64,000 nt of DNA from Absidia repens (Eukaryota > Mucoromycota > Mucoromycetes > Mucorales > Cunninghamellaceae). The stretch's first letter is position 1. Every line of letters begins with the position of its first letter. This document shows, piece by piece, positions 1 through 10,683 of this stretch. The stretch covers positions 124,001 to 188,000 of the forward strand of contig MCGE01000049.1 in assembly GCA_002105175.1 (NCBI GenBank), given 5' to 3'. The translations under genes were made by a program, and so were the position numbers. The notes beneath the pieces are model-generated. The model did no database searches and was not told where the DNA came from. It saw nothing but the letters and a program-made list of their open reading frames with translations.

Positions 1-961
1 AAAATATATCTATTTCCCTTTGAGCACCCTGATGTTTCATCCACCACCTTTTAAACGAAACGTGATCAAACGTCTCGTGAAATTATTCATTGTTTTGCCG
101 AAAAAAAAAATAAAGATTACCCATCAGTCTTCCGATATATTGCTTGGATATCACCCCCAAGGTCATTGAAAAAGAAAAACCGAATAGACGGATGGATAAC
201 TGACTGACAGCGCGAAGGCCGTTGGGGACTTTAAAGAAAAGGGTGACATTCTCATTTGAATGACCGATCCAACGCATTGCTGAATTTTTTTTATATAGGC
301 CTATGGACCCGGACTTTACTGATCGTTCCCCTTTTTTTTTGTGTTAGCAAGTCCATCTAGCAATAGATGGATTAGATCAAGTTTCTTTGAAACAAGTGTA
401 GATGGGAGACATTTATTAGATTCAATCAACAAATAAACAATCATCATTATTTTTGTAGGAACCACATGTTACCTATTTTCTTTTTTTCAGTAGCATCGAA
501 GAAACCATCCGCTGTATCATAGGGGATCTGGGTATGATATGATATCATATTCGACTTTGGAGTCTCCATCTTTTTTTTTTATTATTATTATTAAACCTCC
601 GCCAATCTAAAAATTTTCTACCCCGCCCTAAAAATCAATCAAATAAAAAATGAAAATATCATCCATTCTACGGAAACTATAGGTGAAATATAGACATGCG
701 GGGTGGAGGGTAAAGCCACGGACTGTATAAAAAAGTGAATGAAATGACATCATCCATGCTCAAGACAAAGAATTACGGTAAGACAAAAAAAAAAAAAAAA
801 AAGACGACAAATCAGAAATGGTATGGTAAAGGAATAGGAAATTTATTAAAAAATATGTCAATAAAGTAACAAAAAGTACAAACTACAATAAACTAGAGAT
901 GCGTCTACAGGATAAGAAAGAGAGATAAAGATAGAGAGATATATAAAAACAAAAAAGAATT
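1..961. other. Non-coding flank downstream of PGK
   Basis: AT-rich sequence with many A/T homopolymers (long runs near 560-575 and 786-802). A 64-codon open frame on the minus strand (83-277) has no recognisable content and no splice context, so I do not call it. This stretch lies 3' of the minus-strand PGK gene and probably contains its 3' UTR end and intergenic spacer. I see no RNA gene or mobile element in it. Confidence 0.5.
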
Positions 962-967
962 TTTATT
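962..967 (-). terminator. Polyadenylation signal AATAAA of PGK
   Basis: The plus strand reads tttatt, which is AATAAA on the minus strand, about 60 bases after the PGK stop codon. Position and orientation fit a poly(A) signal. Confidence 0.5.
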
Positions 968-1024
968 GCATGAGACAAAAGAAGATAATAGATAAAATAT
1001 TCACATATGTATAAAAAATGCTAT

Positions 1025-2665
1025 TTACTTTGTAGACAAAGCATCCACACCAGGAAGCACCTTGCCTTCCAACAATTCCAAACTAGCACCGCCACCGGTA
1101 GAGATATGGCTGATCTTGCCTTCAGCACCCCATTGTAAAGCAGCAGTAGCAGTATCTATCAACCACACCCACAAAAAAAAAGGTGAGCAAAAAAAAAAAA
1201 ACTCTCTCTTTATATATATATCTAAAAAAAACAAACACTTACCACCACCACCAATGATAGAAGTAGCACCGTTCTTGGTAGCTTCAACAACAGCCTTCAA
1301 AGCTTCGCGAGTACCAGTAGAGAACTTTTCAAATTCAAAGACACCGGTAGGACCGTTCCAGAGAATGGTCTTGGCGCTCAAAATTTCTTCACTGAAGATC
1401 TTGTTGGATTCCTTACCACAATCAAGACCCATCCAGCCATCGGGAATACCATCACTATCAGTAGCATAGCCAGTCTTAGCTTCAGGGCTGAAAGAATCGG
1501 CAGTCACGTAATCTTCAGGGAACACCAACTTGACATTCTTGGCCTTGGCCTTTTCGACCAATCCTTGCACCAATTCAGAGCCGGGTTGATCGAACAAAGA
1601 GTTACCAATCTAACCGAATCAAAAAAATAAAATAAAAAATAAATATATAAGATGCCAAATCTCTCCACGGTGAACGTGTGTGTGTGTGTGCATAGAACTT
1701 ACCTTGACATTGTCCAAAGTCTTCTTGAAGGTGAAGGACATACCACCACAGATAATCAAAGCATTGACCTTGTCCAACATGTTTTCAATCAACTTGATTT
1801 TATCAGAGACCTTGGCACTATACAGACACACAATACAAAAATAACGATCAGTCTCTGTCATTCTCTTTCTCTCTCTCTCTATGGATTCTATTTTTTTTTT
1901 CACACTCTTTTGGTCACTTACCCACCAAGAATGGCCAAGAAGGGACGTTCGGGATGTTCCAAGACCTTAGCGAAGTATTCCAATTCCTTTTGCATCAAGA
2001 AACCAGCAGCACGTTCGGGCAATTCGACACCGACCATGGAAGAGTGAGCACGATGGGCGGTACCAAAGGCATCATTGATGAACACATCAGCCAATTTGCT
2101 GAGAGAGTCACGGAAGGACTTGACGTTGGCGGGATCGGCCTTGGTTTTGTTACCTTGAGCATCCTTGGCGGAACCTTCTTCTTCAATATGGAAGCGCAAG
2201 TTTTCCAACAAGATCACTTGGCCACCGGTGGCTTCTTGACAGGTCTTTTCGACAGCAGCACCCACACAGTCATCCAAGAAGGTCACGGGCTTGCTCAATA
2301 ATTTTTCCAAATCGGCAGCCACAGGCTTCAAGGTGTATTTCAAATTCTTTTCACCATTGGGACGACCCAAATGAGACATCAACACCACGGAGGCCGCGCC
2401 TTGGTCCAACGCATACTTGATGGTAGGCAAAGCTTGCACAATACGGTTGTTGTTGGTGATTTGACCATCCTTCATGGGGACGTTGAAGTCAACACTAGAG
2501 GTAGAATGATGATAGATGAAAATGGATATGAGTCATCACTGTCATTTTTTTTTTTATATATATAATATATAACACGCGTTTGTTGCTATGTGTTTCTTAC
2601 CGGATAAGCACACGCTTGTTCTTAAGGTCGAGGTCCTTGATGGAAAGTTTGTTGGATAAAGACAT
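1025..2665 (-). CDS. pgk1: Phosphoglycerate kinase, 5 exons, 416 aa
   Basis: Cytosolic glycolytic enzyme that transfers phosphate from 1,3-bisphosphoglycerate to ADP. Minus-strand exons, read 5' to 3': 2665-2601, 2494-1922, 1817-1703, 1609-1243, 1155-1025. All four introns start GTAAG and end AG, and the phases agree. The spliced length is 416 residues, the usual size for the family. The N-terminal substrate segment [11 protein letters not shown] spans the first intron. MSHLGRPNG and the basic-patch region follow, then AILGGAKVSDKI across intron 2 and the nucleotide-loop IIGGGDTATA across the last intron. The product ends GVDALSTK. The start [22 protein letters not shown] is typical of fungal PGK. 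Codon use favours C-ending codons, as expected for a highly expressed gene. Identification is firm; exon ends were inferred by eye. Confidence 0.96.
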
Positions 2666-3378
2666 GATGTTGTAGAATAGATAAAAAGGCAAAGAAAAAG
2701 AAAAAAAAAAAAAAATAGAAAAAAAATAAAAATATTTAACTTATTTATGGGTTTCAAAAGACACACACACGGCGAAACTTATTTTTGTTGGGCATTTGGT
2801 GGAGGGTGGCCAAGATCCAAACTCCGCTCCTTGCTCGCTCCTATTTTTTCATGTGTTTGGACACTCGTCAGTTGCGATATTTCCCGAGGTTTTGTCAATT
2901 ATACTTTTTAGTTAGTATTTTTCGAGGGCCCCCCTCCGTTTTTCTAAAATATGAAAAAAAAAATATGTGCAGAAAGTAAACTACTAGCAAAAAAAATAAT
3001 AATAACCATCTATCTATGATACATGAAAATATATACACACCCAGAACGTCCCCAACAAAATCACACCACCACTCTCGCCTTTTCATGCAATCATCAGGCA
3101 ACATCCAGAGCGGAACTCGAAACCACGACGACAACCACCACCATATTGTACCCCCCTTCCCTTCTCTCCCCACAAAATCATGTGATTCACCCTTGAGGTT
3201 CCAAAAAGAAAAGAATTGGTGATGATATCCAACCCACCCCAGGCAGGTTCCAATTTTTTTTATTGTAAAAGGAAAAAATAAATAAATCAATCAATAAAAT
3301 ACATAAATAACTATCTACATAACTACCGCGCCACGGTAGAAAAAAAATAAAAAATAAAAATCAAAATAAGATGATATT
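2666..3378. other. Spacer: PGK upstream region and 3' flank of the next gene
   Basis: Contains the PGK promoter side (pyrimidine/purine-rich A-runs directly upstream of the start) and, farther out, the 3' flank of the minus-strand gene ending at 3379. Tetranucleotide-like ATAAATAAATCAATCAATAAAA lies near 3275-3300 and could hold that gene's poly(A) signal. Open frames here are low-complexity and not called. Confidence 0.4.
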
Positions 3379-4504
3379 CTAGTGGATCAGTTTGGACAAG
3401 ACTTTATTCAATAAAGACGGATCCAACGGGACCCATTCCACGTGCCAATAGTCTCCATGGGCCACCTGGGCGATATCGACACCGCCGTCATGTTGACCAA
3501 ACACCGGTCGTCGTTTGGTCAAAGGCACCTCATGGCCCTGGGCTGTGGTGATGCGGATGATGTTGCGTGTGCCAAACGTCGCGATCCGATGGATTTTCGC
3601 CGCCAAGGAGGCGCCTGTGTCGGTCGACAACACATCGATCCAGACTCTGTTTTCCTCGTTGACTGATTTCACGGTGATTTGACGTTTGGTGTTGTCTACT
3701 ACTTTCAACTCATTGGATTTTTCTACTAAAACAAAGGAAATGAGAAAGGTGAATACAGTGTACATTAGTAGAGAGGGAGTGTTTTTTCTTTCTTTTACTT
3801 TGCGAGGTGATCCGAGGGGATGGTGATGAAGAGGAGGCGGTAGGTGTAGGTAGCTTCGATGCAGATGATGATGATGAGGACTGAGTATAGTTATTGATTG
3901 GGGAATCATAAGAATATCTTGATGGATCATCACCATGGCATTGGTAGCTGTGGTATGAGGATGACTGGTATCCTACGGGAAAGAATACCAAAAAAAAAAG
4001 CGAGAGTATAAGTATATTTGAACATAGAGTCACATCACGCTAGATTACCTCTGGTTTGATCGTAATGCAAGGATCCCCCTACAGGCATTGAATGACGATA
4101 GTGCTGGTATGCTGGATTGTGCGGCATCGGTCGTGATGGTGGGGATGGTTGATAAACTGAAGCGGTGGTAGGGGCGATGGATGGCATTGAAGTCTTCCAT
4201 GACTCGGTCGGTTTTGAGTGGAAAGTGGAACTTGTCTTCCAATGTGTAGCAGAGGATCGCGGTGATGGTTTTTCACGGTAGTAGTGGTGGTGGGTTGATT
4301 GTTGTTGTTGTTGACTTAAAGGACGATGTGTATCTGTTGCTGAAGCTAATGGTAGATGTGGTAGTGGTTGGTTTTGCGAACGTGCATCAGTAGCTGGGCG
4401 AAACGGATCTCTTTTTGGTGCTGCCAGTGGATACTAAATATAGAGGGTTAATGTAACATGTCCATTATCGACCCAAACATGTATATATTCTATGAACTTA
4501 CCAT
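3379..4504 (-). CDS. Unrecognised 302-aa protein; start codon isolated in its own exon
   Basis: Spliced minus-strand model: 4504-4502 (ATG only), 4433-4049, 3972-3799, 3725-3379; the sum is 909 nt, in frame. The donor GTAAGTTC directly follows the ATG and all acceptors end AG. Residues 1 to about 185 are low-complexity, rich in Pro, Ser, His, Gln and Tyr (YPLAAPKRDPFRP, a Q-run, HHHYYREKP, SSSSSSASKLP), so probably disordered. The C-terminal ~115 residues are ordered, with alternating hydrophobic strands (RQITVKSV, RVWIDVLSTDTGASLAAKI, RNIIRITTAQG, HGDYWHVEWVPLD). This looks like a small beta-rich, possibly ubiquitin-like domain, but I do not recognise the family. It lies tail-to-head behind PGK and divergent from ERB1. 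Confidence 0.7.
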
Positions 4505-4580
4505 GCCCGTCAACTGAAATTCCAACCAAGGGGACTTTTTATGAGAAATTTATATTTTATATTTTATATTGTTTGTTTTT

Positions 4581-4620
4581 ATTTATATATGGATTGAAAA
4601 TTGGGTGATTGGGTGATTGG
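4581..4620 (-). promoter_or_regulatory. TATA box and triple CCAAT boxes for the 302-aa gene
   Basis: Read on the minus strand, three CCAAT pentamers (plus-strand attgg at 4600, 4608 and 4616) are spaced 8 bases apart. They lie immediately upstream of an ATATATAAAT TATA-like element (4590-4581), about 80 bases before the ATG at 4504. This supports transcription starting near 4550 and therefore a short 5' exon ending in the ATG. Confidence 0.5.
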
Positions 4621-5120
4621 TTAGTCAGTCGGGTTTTGGAATTCAGGCAAAAATAGATCGTCCAGCATGAATTGAGCAAGGATCATGACACCCTATTTCC
4701 TTGGCCAGCAAATGCCATCAAAACCTATCATCCTTTTTGAACCATGGAGCTGCGCCACTCATGTATGTTACCAGAGCAATCGTTCTTTCACCTCTACATA
4801 TAATAAATATAAAACACAGACCGTTTCGCTTAAAAATGGGTTGCATCATAATAAATAAAAGCTATCATGATACGTTTGGAAGGGAGGACGGCCATAAACA
4901 ATTTTCTATCATTTTGATGATTTTTGGGCCCTAAATGTGGAGAACCATTCTTTTTTTTTTTCTTTTGCCCTTTTTCGTTTGTGTGCCTGAATTCAAAAAA
5001 TCCAGTGGCTTATCTCCTGTCAAAATTTTCCTTTTTTACTGCACATACAAAAATGAATTGAATCCACGCTCTCCCTTTTTTTTTTTCTCTCTTTTTTTTT
5101 CTTTGTATTGATTCATTATC

Positions 5121-7635
5121 ATGGCTAAATCTACCCGACCAAGCAACACGAAATCAGCCAAAAAGAGACAAGCTGACGTATCAGATCATGAAGACGATCA
5201 CCTCGACAATATTGCCATTGATATGGGATCTTCTGATGAAGAAGGGGATGCCGACATTGACGACCAGGACGATACCATTGAAGCGTTCCCTGAACTGACG
5301 TTAAGCGACGATGACGATGAAGAAGACGACGACTTTGCGTCTGCCGACGAAGACGACGTGGAAGAAGGCGAAGAAGACAGCAGCGATTATTTGGAAGGGG
5401 ATAGTTTGGATGAAGAAGATCTGGACGAAGATGAAGAACCAAAGAAGATCTCGTACAAACGGTAAAAGCATGACCTTTTTTTTTTTTTTTTTTTTTTTGG
5501 AACGCATAAACACACCTTTTGAACTGACATGCTTTGTCCCCTAATATTAGTGATAAGAATGGTCATGTGGATATCTTACCTGAAATTGAAGCCAACTATG
5601 ATAGTGATTCATCCACTGAAGAAGTAAGTAGTGTGATCCTCGGAGGTTCTTGTTTTCCCCCTGGCATTGATGACTCACCCTCCATTTTTATTTTTTCATC
5701 AGAACGAGAACACGGTAGGAAATGTGCCTATGGAATGGTACGATGATTTACCACATATTGGGTACGACATTGACGGCAAGAAGGTGTTGAAACCAGCGAC
5801 GGGTGACGAATTAGACAAATTCCTGGCCACGGTGGAAGACCCCGACTCATGGAAATCCGCTTACAGTGTCAAGGATGCCAAGGACATGGTGCTCAGTGCG
5901 GAAGAATTGGATATCATTCAGCGTTTACAAGAAGGACAGATCCCAGATGCAGGCTACAACCCCTATGAACCCACGGTGGAATGGTTTACAAGCAAAACGG
6001 AGATAATGCCATTGTCAGCCCGGCCCGAACCCAAGAGTCGATTCATTCCCTCCAAATGGGAAGCCAAGAAGGTGATGAAGATCGTGCAAGCCATTCGACT
6101 CGGTCGTATTGTCCCTCACAAACCCAAAAGCCAGCAACCCAAGTTCTACAACCTATGGACCGATGACGATAAACCACACGACGATCATATCATGCATATT
6201 GCCGCTCCCAAGATGAAATTACCGGAACACGACGAAAGTTACAACCCACCTGCAGAGTACCTCCCTGACGATAACGAAATCAATGAATGGACCGATTTGG
6301 ATGAACGGGATCGACCCAAGAACTACCTGCCAAAGAAATACAACAGTCTTCGCCAAGTCCCTGCTTACAATCAATTCATTCAAGAACGATTCCAACGCTG
6401 TCTGGATCTGTATTTGGCGCCTCGTGTCAAGAAGAACAGAGTAAGAAAGGAAGGAAGAAGCGGAGGAGAAGGTTAGCATGAATTAACATGTTATTTTTTT
6501 TTTTTGATAATAGCTCAACATTGATCCTGAGTCCCTGATTCCAAAACTCCCCAGTCCCAAGGATCTTCGACCTTTCCCTACGCACGAATCCATTTCATAT
6601 GTTGGCCACACCGGACGTATTCGATCATTATCCATCCATCCCAGCGGCCTCTTTGCATTATCAGGATCAGACGACCAAACGGTACGATTATGGGAAGTCT
6701 CGACGGGCCGATGTCTGTTTATGTGGAAGTTTGAAGCGACGATCCATACGTTGGCTTGGAGTCCCAATGCTGCTATGTGGCTGTTTGCTGTATCTATTGG
6801 TGATGGTGAAGTGTTGTTGGTTGTCCCTCCTCGGCTGTGTTCCGCTGAGCAAGCCACCGCCGCTGATCAATTTGTCCGTGCTGGTTTTGCCAATCCCAGC
6901 AGTAGCGATTCAGACAACGGTCCTGTGATCAAGTGGAGTAAGACGTCGGAAGAAGAAAACAACAACTACGGCTTCAAGATTCGATTACAACATACACAGG
7001 TGGTGAAACAAGTGGTGTGGCATCGCAAGGGGGATTATTTTGCCACGGTGGCTCCGGATGCGGGCAATCTTGCTGTCCTGATTCATCAAACCACGCGCCA
7101 TCAATCGCAAACGCCGTTCCGTCGTCTCAAGGGCACTGTCCAAAAGGTGGCCTTCCATCCTATCAAACCGATCTTCTTTGTCGCCACCCAGATCTATGTG
7201 CGTGTGTATGATTTGATGCAACAACAGCTTGTACGTACCCTGAACCCTGGTGTGCGATGGATCTCCAGTATCGATGTGCATCCTGCGGGGGATAATGTGA
7301 TTGTGGGTAGTTACGACAAACGTGTGTGTTGGTTTGATCTCGATCTCAGTGCGCGTCCCTACAAATCGCTCCGTTTCCATGCCAAGGCGGTGCGTCAAGT
7401 GTCTTACCACAAACGATACCCGCTCTTTGCTTCCTCCTCGGATGACGGCACCATTCAAATCTTCTACGGTATGGTGTACAATGATCTGTTGCAAAACCCC
7501 TTGATTGTCCCTGTCAAGATCTTACGTGGCCATACACTTGCCGATGGTCTCGGTGTCCTCGATATCGAATTCCATCCTACTCAACCTTGGTTATTCTCTT
7601 CTGGTGCGGATGGTTCTCTTCGACTCTGGACTTAG
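5121..7635 (+). CDS. erb1: Ribosome biogenesis protein ERB1/BOP1, 4 exons, 757 aa
   Basis: Nucleolar member of the PeBoW/Nop7 complex required for 27S pre-rRNA processing and 60S subunit maturation (family knowledge). Exons: 5121-5461, 5551-5623, 5703-6440, 6514-7635; phases agree and the total is 2,274 nt. Residues 1-115 are strongly acidic (runs of D/E), as in BOP1 N-termini. The BOP1NT domain covers about 150-385: WYDDLPHIGYDIDGKKV, RFIPSKWEAKKVMKIVQAIR, NPPAEYLP, LRQVPAYNQFIQERFQRCLDLY. Exon 4 encodes a C-terminal WD40 propeller: YVGHTGRIRSLSIHPSG, SGSDDQTVRLWEVSTG, and a last blade ending SSGADGSLRLWT at the stop. Length matches fungal ERB1 (about 750-800). The second intron-like AAG-rich tail after 6440 is intronic. 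It is divergent from the 302-aa gene. Confidence 0.95.
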
Positions 7636-7789
7636 AGATGATGTAGTTTTATATAATTTTTTATTTTTATTTTTATTTTTATTTATCGCCATATTCCATA
7701 CTTTTTTTTTTTCCTTCTTCTTCATCTCATTTTCTTCATTCATTGAAACCATTTTATCCACACTACTTTTTTATATTATTTACTGTACA

Positions 7790-7795
7790 AATAAA
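7790..7795 (+). terminator. Polyadenylation signal AATAAA of ERB1
   Basis: AATAAA about 155 bases after the ERB1 stop, in a T-rich 3' UTR. Confidence 0.45.
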
Positions 7796-7999
7796 TAGAC
7801 CTTTTTTTTTTATTATCTCTATGATATGCTCATTTATAATGGGGCGGGGCTGGTAGTGTCTTTTCATACTGGGATGATAGTGGTTTTATGCACAACACAA
7901 AAAAAAAAAAAAAAAAATTGGCATGATATAGTTTCGTAATGAAATGAGGGAGAGGGGCAATTGATTTTGTAGAATAGAAAAAAGAAAAAGGCCTTGGAC

Positions 8000-8450
8000 A
8001 TTCGAAGTTTGGTCGCTTTTGGCTGCGGGGTCGAGGAATTAAAATACCAGAACGTTTACCTAAAAATATTCAGTGCTGAGAGACACAACAAGTATTTCAA
8101 ATCCCGTCCACGTGAACGTCTATTTATCTACTCTGCAATGTCTATTTCTTTCTTTTTTTTTTCTTCTTCACCATTCGAGTTCTTTGGGGTCGTGATGATC
8201 TTAGAATCGTGTCAGGATTAGTTTAGAAGGGGTTTAAGCTCAGGGATTATAAGATGCATGGGGAAACCCTTTCATTTTGGATTCCGAATTGTCCCCAATT
8301 CCACCATGAAGTTGATTTTATGGAGTCTTTCATTAGCTTAACTTGACGTAGCTTAGCGTAGTGTTCGTTTATTTCTATATTGTATATATGTCTCTGAAAA
8401 AAATATTCTTTTTTTTTTGTATCCGTCAATGAAAAAAGTCCAATTCATCT
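8000..8450 (+). repeat. Copy of the dispersed GATGCATGGGGAAACCC repeat
   Basis: Holds the core GGATTAGTTTAGAAGGGG followed by AAGATGCATGGGGAAACCCT and TTCATTTTGGATT, then TTAGCTTAACTTGACGTAGC. The left part reads ACGTGAACGTCTATTTATC and a T-rich stretch. The same order recurs at 17345-17720 and elsewhere. No coding content is recognised. It lies in the convergent spacer between ERB1 and the mannosyltransferase gene. Confidence 0.65.
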
Positions 8451-9370
8451 CCCTTATGTCTTGTACGTACAGTATGTACATTGCAATACATTCTTTGTTT
8501 ATCATCGTCGCTTCAGATGTAGTATTGACCAATATTATATTTCCAATAAAAGGTGTAGCTTCAATATATCATACGCTTTGTGCAATATATTTGCTATTAT
8601 TTTACAATTGTCCCTTTAGATTGATGTTGACCATTTACAGATCTTCCATTAGCCTCTCCCTCATGCTTCTTCCAATAGAACCTTCCTTTCAATCCTTTGT
8701 TACAATGAATTCCCTCCCTCCCTCTCTTACTCTTTTAGTTTGTAGTATATTTACCAGTATGCTTCAATAAAGGACGTCTATTTTTTTATTATCAATTATT
8801 CTCTGACCCCTTCCATCGAGTCGTAGATAATGTCATTCTCGTAGTTCCTGCGTGCAGCACGACCTTTCCAGATTCTATCTATGACTAGCCACCTCCCCCC
8901 GTCCTCCTGCTCCTGATGGTTGATAGCGGCGGTATTCCGGCCCTACCATTTCAATCCATCAATCTAAACTGAGTCGCCAGCGTAACCTCCGTTAGACGGC
9001 ACATATGCAGCTCTATATATAAAAATCAACTGGTCCAAAAGGCAACCAGTGGAGTCCCAAAAAACCATACTTCAACAAACCTACACCCTCCCCTCCCCTT
9101 GGCCCGAGAAATCAACTTTTTACAGGTGTGCGATTGAATATGTACAAAGTCATTTGTTTTTCCTTTACATTCTTGCTGAGGCTGCATCCTATACATACAT
9201 GCAGAATACAAAACCAATTTCTATGCGAAAGAAATTCATCCACTATTTAAAAAAAGACCCCAAGTTCGTTTGTGGAAAAGATTTATTTCTTTATTTGTAT
9301 ATATAAAAGAATGTATTTGAATGATGAAAGAGAGAGACAGATCTAATGGAGGAAGGTAACTAAACTAATA
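8451..9370. other. Convergent intergenic spacer
   Basis: Low-complexity AT-rich DNA between the 3' ends of ERB1 and the mannosyltransferase gene. Open frames (for example 8417-8770 and 9049-9306) are short, unspliced and compositionally like the surrounding spacer. No feature recognised. Confidence 0.4.
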
Positions 9371-10652
9371 CTAAAGTTCCGAATGATGGCCATGGATAGA
9401 GGCGTAAAGCATTGAATCACGTTCATTGGAATTCATCATGAAGGAAGTGGGTACGCCGTGTTTGAGGAATGAAGAAGAGGGTGTTTTTTGGGTATATCTA
9501 TAGTCACACACACACAAAACCGGAAAAATCAGTGATACTGCTACTCATCCGATTTTTTTTTTTTTTTTTTTTTTTACCTCGCACAGTCAAATTCCCAGAG
9601 TGGCAACCATTGCGCATTTCGACACGACGTTTGATCCCAATCCAAGCCATAAGTCAAGGGGGCATATTGATAAAAGATGGCGATGATGGTCATGGTACAT
9701 AACCCTGTAAACAGCCAACGCAACATACCATGTTTGAGACCGCCGGAGGACCATTTTTGCAAGATACAATCCACACCTACGCCCAACACCAAGGTGGCAC
9801 AATAAAGCGCTGGCAAATAATGATGTAAAAACAATTGGCGTCCCATGACATAAAAGGGAAGATAATGGAACGCCCATGCCATGGTATAAAAGCCTGCTGC
9901 GCGTTGATAAAACGCTTGGACCAGAGGATCAAACCGTTCCTTGATCTGCCGATGGGACCGTACCATGAAAAACACACTAAGAATCAAAAATGTAAAAATG
10001 GCCACCGTCGTCGACCAATACACCAGCGCATTGCCCAAGAAATATACATGGCGTTGGTCACGCGCCCAGAACGACACCCCGCGGCGCAGCATGGGCCAAT
10101 CGGACGGCCGGGATTGGTAGGGATGCGATTCCGTCAGTTCCTTGTTGGACGTCCACATCCGTTGATGGAGTTCTTTGAATTTGGTCCAAAAGCCAGGAAT
10201 GGCATAATTCACCATGGATGTCTTATCGACCGGCACTAATCACCACCACCACCCCACAAAAAAAAAAAAAAAAAAAAATCAATCAATCCATCAATGAAAC
10301 GAATCAAACAAAACCAGCCTTCTCCCCTTTCGACTCCCTCCCTTAACTTACGTAAATCATTTCTTGTTTCTTCTATCATCCATAATGTTTTCGGGACCTT
10401 GCCACTTTGAATGCAGGCGACTTCTTGTTGTCCGAACCCCCAATCGGGTAATTTTTTGTTGTTGCCAGAATACAGCGCACATGATTGCAAGGGATGGATG
10501 AGTTGGAACGAGGTACGTAAGGTTTCGAGTCGGTCGTTGTTGTTGTCGTCTTGATAGGATGGGATCATGACACGCCAATAATCGTTGGAATCACCTTCAT
10601 AATCTGGGAACCCATAGCCACTTCAAAAAAAAAAAAAGAAACCATTCTTAGT

Positions 10653-10683
<31 letters not shown>

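Noticed and set aside
1062..1469. 135-aa plus frame over PGK
   Set aside because: Antisense shadow of PGK exons; it also runs through an intron.
2895..3290. 131-aa minus frame with Trp-rich segment
   Set aside because: Lies in the PGK/302-aa gene spacer, low complexity, no homologous motif and no splice context.
6985..7494. 169-aa minus frame inside ERB1
   Set aside because: Shadow of the well-supported WD40 exon on the other strand.
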